Origin: an uncultured Lachnospiraceae bacterium
GTDB lineage: Bacteria; Bacillota; Clostridia; Lachnospirales; Lachnospiraceae
Direction of reading: 5' to 3'
DNA: 60,823 nt
NCBI GenBank assembly: GCA_910577165.1
Contig: CAJTLX010000013.1
Location: forward strand, 4,212-65,034
Of the stretch, positions 18,803 to 26,620 are shown in pieces. The first letter of the stretch is position 1; each line of letters begins with the position of its first letter. A program made the translations under genes and the position numbers. The notes beneath the pieces are model-generated. The model had not been told where the DNA came from, made no database searches, and saw nothing but the letters and a program-made list of their open reading frames with translations.

Positions 18803-18859
18803 TAAAGTTCAAAAAAATAAGGGTCGGACAAGATAATTGTCCGACCCTTATTTTTTTGA
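18803..18859 (+). terminator. Strong hairpin terminator after the O-antigen ligase-like gene
   Basis: The arms GTTCAAAAAAATAAGGGTCGGAC and its complement close over AAGATAATT, giving a stem of more than 20 bp with T-runs on both sides. It ends the core-like segment and lies next to the decayed retropepsin-like gene on the other strand, so it can stop transcription both ways. Confidence 0.9.
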
Positions 18860-19343
18860 ACACGGATGTGGAAAGGAATCATATGACACTGACTGACACA
18901 GAACATATAACCCTCCATTAGAATCTTCAATCATTAAATTTCTAATAGTACTTTCGCCATTTGGTATTGTAATATTAAGCCTATGATTTTTATTATCAGC
19001 CTCATAAATCAATTCACGAAACATTGTAGCACTCAATATAACATGATATGGCATTGAGTTTAGATCTCTGCTGGAAACAACTATCAATTCAGGAAAAATC
19101 AATTTTCCAATCATTAACTCCACTCAACCTATACAAACTACCCTCAGTTTCTCCACCAAACCCACCAAATTTAATATTTTTTCAGATACATATACCACCA
19201 AGACTTTTTAACACATCTTCAGATGTCGTCCATACTGGAAATAAAGCTCCCGTATCCAAAGGTGCATTGATACCATGCCAACTATTCAGATAAACGATAG
19301 GTCTTTGAAAATTTTTATTCAATTCCAATATAAATTGCTCCAT
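18848..19343 (-). pseudogene. Broken retropepsin-like aspartic protease gene
   Basis: From an ATG at 19343 the minus strand encodes MEQFILELNKNFQRPIVYLN, then NSWHGINAPLDTGALFPVWT with a D-T-G-A aspartic protease motif. A TGA follows LGGICI. The frame continues as KNIKFGGFGGETEGSLYRLSG, then a +1 frameshift near 19110 leads into MIGKLIFPEL and MPYHVILSATMFRELIYEAD, to a stop at 18848. Intact relatives would be about 165 residues. Two lesions show that it is inactive. The small gene just upstream is also broken, so the two look like one decayed two-gene cassette. Confidence 0.75.
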
Positions 19344-19344
19344 A

Positions 19345-19569
19345 TCAATACCCTACCATTCCAAACTAAAATACATGATCTGGTGTTGTATAACAACTAA
19401 GGAGCTCACCTTTTATTTGCATCATAAGCAACTCATCCTTTGTCTTGTCTACCTACTGAATAATTGCAGATTCTATTATGGACTAATTCTTCCATTTAAC
19501 TTCTGCCAAACCTACCCATTGATCGGGGTACTTTTTCTGAATTTCCTCCCATGTCAGCCTTTCCGCCAT
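19345..19569 (-). pseudogene. Decayed small gene upstream of the retropepsin-like gene
   Basis: From an ATG at 19569 (GGAGGGAG upstream) the frame reads MAERLTWEEIQKKYPDQWVG and LAEVKWKN, then TAG, SIIESAIIQ, TAG, VDKTKDELLMMQIKGELLSC, YTTPDHVF, TAG, FGMVGY, and a final TGA. Without the three in-frame stops it would be 74 residues. The final stop is one base before the ATG of the broken retropepsin-like gene, so the two were once translationally coupled. I do not recognise its function. Confidence 0.65.
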
Positions 19570-19968
19570 AAATATCTCCCTCCTTCTTACTCCTATTCTT
19601 TATATTCCCTTACCCACAGGATAATGATCAAGCGATTTTTAACCCTCTGCCATATTTGCCAGCTTTGCCGCCTGGTCCACTGCTATACAGGTATGCCAGT
19701 ATAAAATCACCTTGTACACCTATGCAGCTTTAAATCAATATCCTGTTTCCATGCGATACAGGTATGCTAGTTTTTATAGCAGCCCCGCTTATTTATTACT
19801 TGCTTATTACTTGCATTATACCCTCCTCAACCATAAAAAGCAAGTCTTAACCTCTTCGCGAAATCGCTCAAATAAGCCTGCCTGTATCTGACTTTCTGCA
19901 AACACAAGCAGGCTTACTAAAACACTATGACAACTTAATAAGGTAACTACTACCACTTTTGTCTTTTA
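19570..19968. other. Gene-free stretch with a short direct repeat and a hairpin
   Basis: No gene is visible. It holds a near-direct repeat TGCTATACAGGTATGCCAGT (19681-19700) and TGCGATACAGGTATGCTAGT (19751-19770), and a hairpin TAAGCCTGC/GCAGGCTTA (19873-19916) that may end the recombinase transcript. A repeat this close to a large serine recombinase could be part of an attachment site, but no matching copy was found near the right edge. Confidence 0.4.
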
Positions 19969-21930
19969 CTACCTTACCGCAATCTTTACTATAATCGGTT
20001 GCCAGAACTTTGGTACAAATCTCCTATTGACCTCTTTGGAAGTTACAAATTCTCTACACTCTTCCAATGAAATCATAAACTGATCAACAATATCAAACCC
20101 TTCGTCCGATTGCAGCTTTTTTGCATATTCTTCTGAATACTCTGCAATTCGGTACTTTCTAGTATCACTCCGCTCGCCACTCAAGTTCATCACCCATAAA
20201 AACTCATCATTCTCCCTACGGATAATCCTCTCCACAAACAAGTCAATCATCTCATTGCTTACTTTGACTCCAGAGAAATCAACATAAGTATACAGTTTCT
20301 TCTCAATACCTGTCAAATCAAAAACCTCTTTATCTGCCCCTGCCACTTCTTTACGATATACTGCAATTTTCTCCTCCAAGGTCTTCACCGTTTCCTGCAG
20401 CCTAAACGCCAAACGTGTATATGTATCCTCATTCGTTTTACCCGCCAACTTATCAAGATACAGATTATCCTGTTGCACTTTTGCTTCTTCTAACTCTCCC
20501 TGAAGTCGGTCAATGGATGCCTGTGGGGACTCTTTCGCAAGTGTTCTGGCTTCCTTAACAATTCTTATCGTTTCTAAAATTGCTTCCCTGTTATCCCCAA
20601 AAACTCTCTCGAATACCTTCTTGGACATCAACCACATCTTGACTTCAGATACTGCCGGAAGATCACACTGGTTTTGATTCGCAAGCACCTGATGGGAAAC
20701 CTTGTACGCCTTGCTCCCCATATTGATTTGACACCTGCACTTATATCGCATCTGCGCCGCTTTCCCATCCTTTGCCACATGAACATACTGTGGACTCAAC
20801 GAATAACCACACTGGCAAAAACTCTTATTCGCAATAACGTCAACCGACTCCCTCAAACCATTTACTATATTCCCCCGCACAGAATAAATATAGGTGGCAG
20901 CTTTCTCTGATCGAATCTGATACGCAAGCCACCACTGTTCTTCTGATACAATAGGTTCCCAATCCCCTTTAATCAAATTGCACGACTCAATCATATTTCC
21001 TTGGTCATCATAGCTATCTTCTTTAACTGGCTTAACTTTTGTAGCTATCTTTTTCTTTGTAATGGTATCCTCCACCAGAAATTTTCCATACAGGATATAC
21101 CCCATGTATTTCTCATTTCTTAAAACCCTATTCACTTTGGAAGCTGTCCATGTCAGCTTTCCATTTGCCGCCTTCATCCCATGATCATTTAGATAAGCTG
21201 CAATCCTCTGTGAACCCATGCGTTTGGTAGAGTCTGGATGTGTATAAAGATCAAAGATGGTCTTGACTGTCAAACCGTCAACGGGATCAATACAAAAAGT
21301 ATTATTACGCCGATCAACCTTCTTAACATATACATACCCAAACAAACCCGATACTACCAACTGTCCTCGCGCACGATATGACTCTACCCCGTTATGCACC
21401 CGCTTTGCAGTTCTCATTGACTCACCTTGAGCCATACCTGCTTCAAGTGCTAAACGCAGGATATCTGTTTCATCCATATTAAAAGTCCAATACTTCCCAT
21501 CTAAAATCAATATCCCAATGTCATACTGCTTCAATTCTTCAATTATATTTAACAGTTCACGCATATTTCTCGCAAACCTACAGACATCCTGAACTATGAT
21601 AATATCAAATTCCCGCCGTCTGGCAGCCTCCAACATAAGCTGAAAGGCATCCCTGTCATCCATTCTTCTGCCAGAAACCCCCCGTTCTGTATATTTATAC
21701 TTTTCCTTAATTACAAAGTTCTCATGGTCTGCAATAAAAGCATCTAGACGCTCCACTTGATTTTCCAAAGCCTTTATCTGATCCTCATGATTTGTGGACT
21801 CCCTTGCATATCTCGCAACCCTTACTGCCACTGTCATATTTAAAATGTCCTCAAAATGGCATTCTAAAAACAACTTCCTCTTGTTACATCCTTTCAAGTC
21901 TTTTGGTGTGTACCGACCAAGTATTGCCAT
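19969..21930 (-). CDS. Large serine recombinase
   Basis: 653 residues from ATG 21930 (GGAGGAGG upstream), or 622 from the internal MTVAVRVARYARES. The resolvase domain holds the catalytic serine in YARESTNHEDQ and the DIIIVQDVCRFARN block. The Recombinase domain follows (GQLVVSGLFGYVYVKKVDRR, then MGSQRIAAYLNDHG, VNRVLRNEKYMGYILYGKFL). A zinc ribbon includes CQCGYSLSPQ and YKCRCQI, and a coiled-coil region lies at about 490-560. Such enzymes integrate and excise phages and ICEs. It overlaps a small gene at its start. It is the best candidate for having moved the accessory region or part of it, though att sites were not identified. Confidence 0.92.
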   Translation of the reverse strand: MAILGRYTPKDLKGCNKRKLFLECHFEDILNMTVAVRVARYARESTNHEDQIKALENQVERLDAFIADHENFVIKEKYKYTERGVSGRRMDDRDAFQLMLEAARRREFDIIIVQDVCRFARNMRELLNIIEELKQYDIGILILDGKYWTFNMDETDILRLALEAGMAQGESMRTAKRVHNGVESYRARGQLVVSGLFGYVYVKKVDRRNNTFCIDPVDGLTVKTIFDLYTHPDSTKRMGSQRIAAYLNDHGMKAANGKLTWTASKVNRVLRNEKYMGYILYGKFLVEDTITKKKIATKVKPVKEDSYDDQGNMIESCNLIKGDWEPIVSEEQWWLAYQIRSEKAATYIYSVRGNIVNGLRESVDVIANKSFCQCGYSLSPQYVHVAKDGKAAQMRYKCRCQINMGSKAYKVSHQVLANQNQCDLPAVSEVKMWLMSKKVFERVFGDNREAILETIRIVKEARTLAKESPQASIDRLQGELEEAKVQQDNLYLDKLAGKTNEDTYTRLAFRLQETVKTLEEKIAVYRKEVAGADKEVFDLTGIEKKLYTYVDFSGVKVSNEMIDLFVERIIRRENDEFLWVMNLSGERSDTRKYRIAEYSEEYAKKLQSDEGFDIVDQFMISLEECREFVTSKEVNRRFVPKFWQPIIVKIAVR

Positions 21931-22063
21931 CCTCTTTTACCTCCTCCGCCATTCTTTTTGCTAAAGCATAAGCTTCATTATCCAAATACCCTTCCTCATA
22001 AAGCTTTTTCAAAAGTAACTTCACCTTGGCTTTTTTGGTGACATAAACCTCTGCATGATTCAT
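21884..22063 (-). CDS. Small protein overlapping the recombinase start
   Basis: 59 residues starting MNHAEVYVTKKAKVKLLLKK, with GCAGGAGG upstream. It is helical and charged (LYEEGYLDNEAYALAKRMAE). Its 3' end overlaps the recombinase start by 47 nt, which implies translational coupling. Short genes in this position often accompany integrase genes on clostridial elements. I do not recognise a domain. Confidence 0.7.
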   Translation of the reverse strand: MNHAEVYVTKKAKVKLLLKKLYEEGYLDNEAYALAKRMAEEVKEDGNTWSVHTKRLERM

Positions 22064-22382
22064 AAGATTCCTCCTGCAAAAATAATTACAAGCAGAATTC
22101 ATCATCTCAAGCCAAAACTCAGTCTAAAGCAAATCTTATTTCAAACTTCTCTCCACTAACTTCTTTGCAGTATAACTTTTTTGACTTATGACAATTCTCC
22201 CGTAATAAAAAATAAGTTACGGTTAGAATGAATCATCTCAAAATAAAACTTAAGTCTAAAGCCAGCCTCACTTGCAAATCGATATTTAAAAAAATTCTCA
22301 AATCTGGTATTATCTGCCTTGGCATACTATCCAAAGAACTTAACAACTCAATTAACATCCAACATGATACCCCGAAAATTAT
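22064..22382. other. Gene-free stretch at the start of the octamer-bearing region
   Basis: I see no gene. The first exact GATACCCC (22366-22373) lies at its right end. The left part is AT-rich and the composition shifts to C-rich on + near 22380. Confidence 0.4.
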
Positions 22383-22724
22383 CTACCTCCCCATCCGAAG
22401 CCCTAAAAAATACAGCACACATTCCTCCCCTGCCTCGTCAACCCCCGCCTCCCCAAGCACCCCCTGCACATCCTCTACCCCAAGCCTGTGCAGCCAGTCG
22501 GAAAGCTCCGCCAATACCCCACACGGGCTGACGCAGAAAATCCCGGTGCAGGCTTCCCCCGCCACATGGTCGCTGCGGTACTCGCTGTCAAAATAATACC
22601 CCCGTACCCCGCAGAAATCCCTGACTGCCTCCACGACCCATGCCGCTGACACGGCACGCCCCGGATACCCCGGGATACCATCATTCTTTTCCCTTTCCAT
22701 ATATAAAGGCTGCCCCCATTCCAT
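22383..22724 (-). CDS. Unknown small protein
   Basis: 113 residues starting MEWGQPLYMEREKNDGIPGY. GGGG lies about 8 nt before the ATG. It contains AAWVVEAVRDFCGVRGYYFD and GVLAELSDWLHRLGVEDVQG, plausible alpha/beta globular sequence with an acidic end. It has no domain I recognise. It lies 31 nt after the stop of the next gene upstream, on the same strand, and looks like the last gene of the resolvase transcript. Confidence 0.5.
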   Translation of the reverse strand: MEWGQPLYMEREKNDGIPGYPGRAVSAAWVVEAVRDFCGVRGYYFDSEYRSDHVAGEACTGIFCVSPCGVLAELSDWLHRLGVEDVQGVLGEAGVDEAGEECVLYFLGLRMGR

Positions 22725-22755
22725 TTTGATACCCCATACCTGCGCTTCCCCTGAC

Positions 22756-23445
22756 TCATTTCATCTCCTGCGCACCTCCCCTGACCGGGTATCCACATAC
22801 TTTTGTTATGTCTTCCGGACACAGGAGCGTCTCCTCCCCCTCCACACGGCAGACGACCATATCCTTCCCACGGTTAAAAATCCACATTTCAGGGATACCT
22901 CCCCACAGACACGGCACAATCACCCCCTGCCCTGTAAGATATTCAATGTTTACGTACTTTTCCCCACTGCCCCCATAGATTTTTATTCTGTCCCAAAGCC
23001 CGTCAGATTCCCTTGATACCCCTAACTGCACCAGACTGCCGCCTGCGCTTTTCAGGAACGCAGTCTGCGGTACTGCCACCTCCCCGATAATCTCAAAATA
23101 CACAGACCCCTCACAGAGTACTGCCCCAATCCGTTCCTGCCTCTGCCTTGCCGTTTTCATCATGGCATTCCACGCAACCCGCAGAAACCCGGCAGGGATA
23201 CCAAGACGCGGCAGGAATACCTTCGCGTTTTCCCACCACATGGAATCCATTTCCCCCGCCCCTAGCTGGTAATGGCTTCCGGAAAACGTGAGCAGTTCCA
23301 GACCCCTGTCCGTCCCCCAGACTGACCTGACCCATGATGTCTGGATATTCGCACCATCCTTCAATCTGGGATGCCCGTTCACTACCCCCTGTGCAACCAC
23401 ACCCCCGGATACCCTTAACAAACTCCAGTTGAATAAATCTATCAT
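22756..23445 (-). CDS. Unknown protein coupled to the resolvase-like recombinase
   Basis: 229 residues starting MIDLFNWSLLRVSGGVVAQG. Its ATG overlaps the recombinase stop by four bases (ATGA), so the two are translationally coupled. Recognisable features are few: beta-rich stretches such as GLELLTFSGSHYQLG and VYFEIIGEVAVPQTAFLKSA, and a VSRESDGLWDRIKIYGG region. The beginning resembles a beta-strand-rich N-terminal module preceding a region that varies little in composition. The coupling suggests a role with the recombinase, for example as an accessory or cargo protein. No function can be assigned. Confidence 0.65.
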   Translation of the reverse strand: MIDLFNWSLLRVSGGVVAQGVVNGHPRLKDGANIQTSWVRSVWGTDRGLELLTFSGSHYQLGAGEMDSMWWENAKVFLPRLGIPAGFLRVAWNAMMKTARQRQERIGAVLCEGSVYFEIIGEVAVPQTAFLKSAGGSLVQLGVSRESDGLWDRIKIYGGSGEKYVNIEYLTGQGVIVPCLWGGIPEMWIFNRGKDMVVCRVEGEETLLCPEDITKVCGYPVRGGAQEMK

Positions 23446-24113
23446 AATGACCCCCCTTTCTTTTTGTCCGAAGCCTGCACTGCCAGACGGCTCTGCGCCC
23501 CTTCTGGCAATACCACCGGGTACTGCTTCTTCAGTTTATAGAAGCTTGTCCTTTTCACCCCCATCTGCCTCATCGCCTCCGCAGGCTTCATCTCACCGAG
23601 CAGCACTTTCCCCATAACCTCCTCATAATTCCCCGGTTTCCCAACCCCCGGTCTGCCAAACACCGCGCCGCGCGCCCTTGCCGCGTCAATCCCTTCCCTC
23701 TGCCGCTGCAGGGTCTTCTCACGTTCCTGCTGCGCAACGCTCGCAATCACTTCAATCAGGATATTTGAAACCATCTCCAGAACCCAGTCCTGACCATCCA
23801 CCTCCGCCAGCGTTGTCGGCAGATCCAATATCTTTACACGGATACCGCCCTCCTTCAGTTCCTCTAACTCCTCCTTCACCATCTGCTTGTCCCTGCCAAG
23901 GCGGTCGAACTCTTTCACCACCAACGTGTCCCCCCTGCGCAGCATACTGCCCTTGAGCAGGAGATACCCCTGTCGGTTGAAGTTTTTGCCGGACTGGTGA
24001 TCCACCACAATATCGCGTTCCGCCACACCATACGCCAGAAGCGCGTCCATCTGGCGGTCATCCTTCTGGTGCCTCGTGGATACCCTCGCATACCCCCAGA
24101 CCCTCCCTTTCAT
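23442..24113 (-). CDS. Resolvase/invertase-type serine recombinase
   Basis: 223 residues starting MKGRVWGYARVSTRHQKDDR, with AAAGGGGGAC upstream. The catalytic serine is in YARVST. Other resolvase blocks are GDTLVVKEFDRLGRDKQMVK and VASVAQQEREKTLQRQREGI. The C terminus carries a helix-turn-helix (MKPAEAMRQMGVKRTSFYKL). Length and order match Hin/Tn3-type small serine recombinases. A cluster of inverted TCCGTAAA/TTTACGGA copies directly upstream (24149-24258) looks like its binding site. It is coupled to the unknown gene at 22756-23445. Confidence 0.9.
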   Translation of the reverse strand: MKGRVWGYARVSTRHQKDDRQMDALLAYGVAERDIVVDHQSGKNFNRQGYLLLKGSMLRRGDTLVVKEFDRLGRDKQMVKEELEELKEGGIRVKILDLPTTLAEVDGQDWVLEMVSNILIEVIASVAQQEREKTLQRQREGIDAARARGAVFGRPGVGKPGNYEEVMGKVLLGEMKPAEAMRQMGVKRTSFYKLKKQYPVVLPEGAQSRLAVQASDKKKGGSL

Positions 24114-24148
24114 ATCATCTGTCCCCCTTTCAAAAAACACCGGAAACT

Positions 24149-24258
24149 GTCCGTAAACCCCCCATGACTTTACGGATGTCCGTTTAGTCTGTTTGATACC
24201 TTTACGGATGCTTTTTCTGCCCTATTCCGGCAGTCCGTAAACCCATAGTTTTACGGAC
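24149..24258. promoter_or_regulatory. Res-like recombinase site
   Basis: Three dyads built from one 8-mer and its complement lie just before the resolvase gene: GTCCGTAAA (24149-24157) with TTTACGGAT (24169-24177); TCCGTTTA (24179-24186) with TTTACGGA (24201-24208); GTCCGTAAA (24233-24241) with TTTACGGAC (24250-24258). Three dyads in about 110 bp next to the recombinase gene is the plan of Tn3-type res sites. Binding is not shown, and the crossover subsite cannot be named by eye. Confidence 0.65.
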
Positions 24259-24344
24259 TGTCCCCGCAGGAAATCCCCCAACTAAGATGCCGCATGGCTC
24301 TGCCGCCATGCTGTCCCTACCCCAGATATCACGCTGCCCATACC

Positions 24345-24618
24345 CGCAACAGGATACAGAATTCCCATTTCCAAAGACGTTCCCATCCCCATACAGCACC
24401 GCCGTATTTTGCCCGTACAGCGGTTTTGCGTCCCCGGTGGACTTCCCCTACCATCCTGCAATAAAGGCAGCCGGGTGGGCAAGCAGCAAAACACAGAATC
24501 CCCATACCCAAAGACATTCCCATACCCATACTGTGCCGCCATATTTTGCCCGTATAGCGGTTTTGCGTCCCCGGTGGACTTCCCCTACCATCCTGCAATA
24601 AAGGCAGCCGGGTGGGCA
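24345..24618. repeat. Direct repeat with 137-bp period
   Basis: Two adjacent copies of a module of about 137 bp. The tract that starts GCGGTTTTGCGTCCCCGG is identical over about 62 bp in both (24420-24481 and 24557-24618), while the front half differs at scattered sites. The stretch has no convincing gene. Confidence 0.8.
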
Positions 24619-24830
24619 GATTTCGCGTCCGTTTCAACACGGCTTAAGGTTTACGAACTACGCTTTCACTTTAGCATCCATCTGTCCTGAATTAAAGTGT
24701 CAGATTCTCACAAAGTTTCGGGCGCGGCTTTGTCGGTTGTGCTGCATCTGGGCAAAAATGCAGCGAAACAGCAGGGATGGATACCCCATTTACCCCATCC
24801 CAAGCTTTCATGATCCCCCTGACTAACAGT

Positions 24831-24865
24831 AAAAAAAACAGCGGAACAAAGCAATCTGTTCCACT
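24831..24865 (-). terminator. Terminator after the small gene at 24911
   Basis: On the minus strand AGTGGAACA and TGTTCCGCT form a stem with one G-U pair, followed by GTTTTTTTT. It lies 46 nt downstream of the stop at 24911, which supports that gene being real. Confidence 0.85.
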
Positions 24866-24910
24866 GAGCAAAACTTCCTATTCCTATATACATTTCCTAC
24901 CCACTCGCAC

Positions 24911-25144
24911 TTACCTTGTATAAACTTCCAAATGAATATCCGCGATGAACCCCTGCTCCCCCGTCTTCACATAAACCCCAGACTGTACAAATGATACCAT
25001 TTTCAAAAGCACAGTCTTAGATTCATCAGTAAAATCAAATCCCCCGCCTAAATACAAGTCTTGGTACAGATATTCCAGCCTCTGTAAAAAACTCCTCTCC
25101 GCCATCCCCCAGAAACCATCCTTTCCGGGGGTATTTTTCCCCAC
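24911..25144 (-). CDS. Unknown small protein
   Basis: Up to 77 residues. The longest reading uses a GTG start at 25144. An internal ATG gives MAERSFLQRLEYLYQDLYLG and 64 residues. It continues FDFTDESKTVLLKMVSFVQS and KTGEQGFIADIHLEVYTR, a plausible helix-strand protein. No domain is recognised. The terminator just downstream supports expression as a single small gene. The start is uncertain because both candidates have weak ribosome binding sites. Confidence 0.5.
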   Translation of the reverse strand: MGKNTPGKDGFWGMAERSFLQRLEYLYQDLYLGGGFDFTDESKTVLLKMVSFVQSGVYVKTGEQGFIADIHLEVYTR

Positions 25145-26536
25145 AATTTCATCTTAAAATCCCTAAGAGCGCAACCCCACAAAACCAAGGTTTTCCCCTA
25201 TTTATAACAAAACGATGCCCCCAAAACAAGCCCCTCGGGGGTGCGCCACCGGGGTAATTTGCCTTTCCCTACCCTAGACCAAGAAATAACCGGGGTAATC
25301 TAACCCTGCCTAACAACCGCAAAAGCCAACTAATGAACTACCCCAAACTAGACCGACACTTCTAGGATACCACAGCTAACCCCCAGTTTTGCTACGAAAT
25401 TCAACAGAAGAAAAATACAATCTGACACCAATATTCCCGGCGGCAGACACTCTAACAAATGAAAACACTATAGCACGGCGGATACCAACCCAAATAGAAC
25501 GAATACAGCAACATAACGTCAGACCAGACTATCATACCTATCCATCAGACTGGAATAACGAGTCACAATATCATACAACAGTAAACCAGATCCACATGAC
25601 AACATAAAAGCCAACAATCTGACCCAAGACACTACCCCGCACTTAAATCCACATCAAACAATCTATTAGAACAAGCAAACCCGACAATAAGTATAACTAC
25701 CCCAACCTTCCCCCACCACATAGTACACTAGACCATACCAGAAACACATTGTCAGGTAATACCCCAAAACCATTCCATACCAATATCAACACTATATTCA
25801 GTCTACCACACTGCATGATATACCATTGAACACCACTCACTCTTGCATAGCCAAACCATCAACAGGCAATCAAATCCGTGCAAACAACATCAAACACCAG
25901 CCTACCTAAAATTCTCGAAACAACAGAGCAAATCTTGAAACACTTTCAGCAAACTCAGGAACACCGAAGCAAGTTTAGAAACTTCATTCACAAATCTGAC
26001 CCATACTCTCAAATCAACAAAACAAATCTTGGAACATTTTCTGTGAGCTTAGTAACAACAAAAACAAACTGGAAACACCATGAACAAACCTACCCTGACC
26101 ATCCCCAACCTTTACCCCTCAAACCCTATCTAACTATCCTACCAATGGCAACCCCAAAAATACTATATGAAACGCTGGCAAAACTGCCATATCTTACAAT
26201 AGACTATGCAAAAACCATGTGATCCTATATCGCCAGAATACTTGTCCTTATCCACAAAAACTGTGTCCATACTATTCCAAGTCCAACCGCGTGGGCAGGC
26301 AACGAACTGACCATATACCCCAAAAAAGTAATACAGCAATACACACAACCGAGTGAAATGCAGGAAAACAGGGATATAACGCAGGAACAGACTGCCGTGA
26401 AATAATCAATACCCCTCATACAACCCGCTCACCTTTTAAATGCAGGGCTGTCTGCATTCAATGTGAAGCAACCATTGAATCAATAAGTTGCTCTTTCCAG
26501 ACAAACTCACGATATTTTATAAAAATCATAAACATA
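25145..26536. other. Gene-free, strongly strand-asymmetric stretch
   Basis: I see no convincing gene in about 1.4 kb. The + strand is extremely poor in G: in 25621-25860 I count 19 G against about 82 C. A short plus-strand frame (25878-26222) follows the A/C-rich composition and is probably chance. Two CCGGGGTAAT copies lie near 25250 and 25300. Imperfect copies of a CAAATCTTGGAAAC-like motif recur at 25930-26080. At 26456-26492 two nested dyads occur (ATTCAATG/CATTGAAT and AGCAAC/GTTGCT). Confidence 0.6.
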
Positions 26537-26572
26537 TCAGGCAGGATAGTCACATATTACCATCCCGCCTGA
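26537..26572 (-). terminator. Terminator of the large surface protein gene
   Basis: On the minus strand TCAGGCGGGATGGT pairs with ACTATCCTGCCTGA (with G-U pairs) over an 8-nt loop. It lies 49 nt after the stop. The following sequence is AT-rich but lacks a clean T-run. Confidence 0.65.
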
Positions 26573-26620
26573 CTATTAAATATCTTGGTTACCAACTAAT
26601 AATAAACTATTTTCCAAAAA

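Noticed and set aside
19681..19770. Attachment site pair of the large serine recombinase
   Set aside because: Both copies lie only 70 bp apart and no copy was found at the right margin, so they cannot bound the element.
25878..26222. Plus-strand frame of 114 codons as a gene
   Set aside because: No ribosome binding site, amino acids follow the A/C-rich composition, and no domain is visible.
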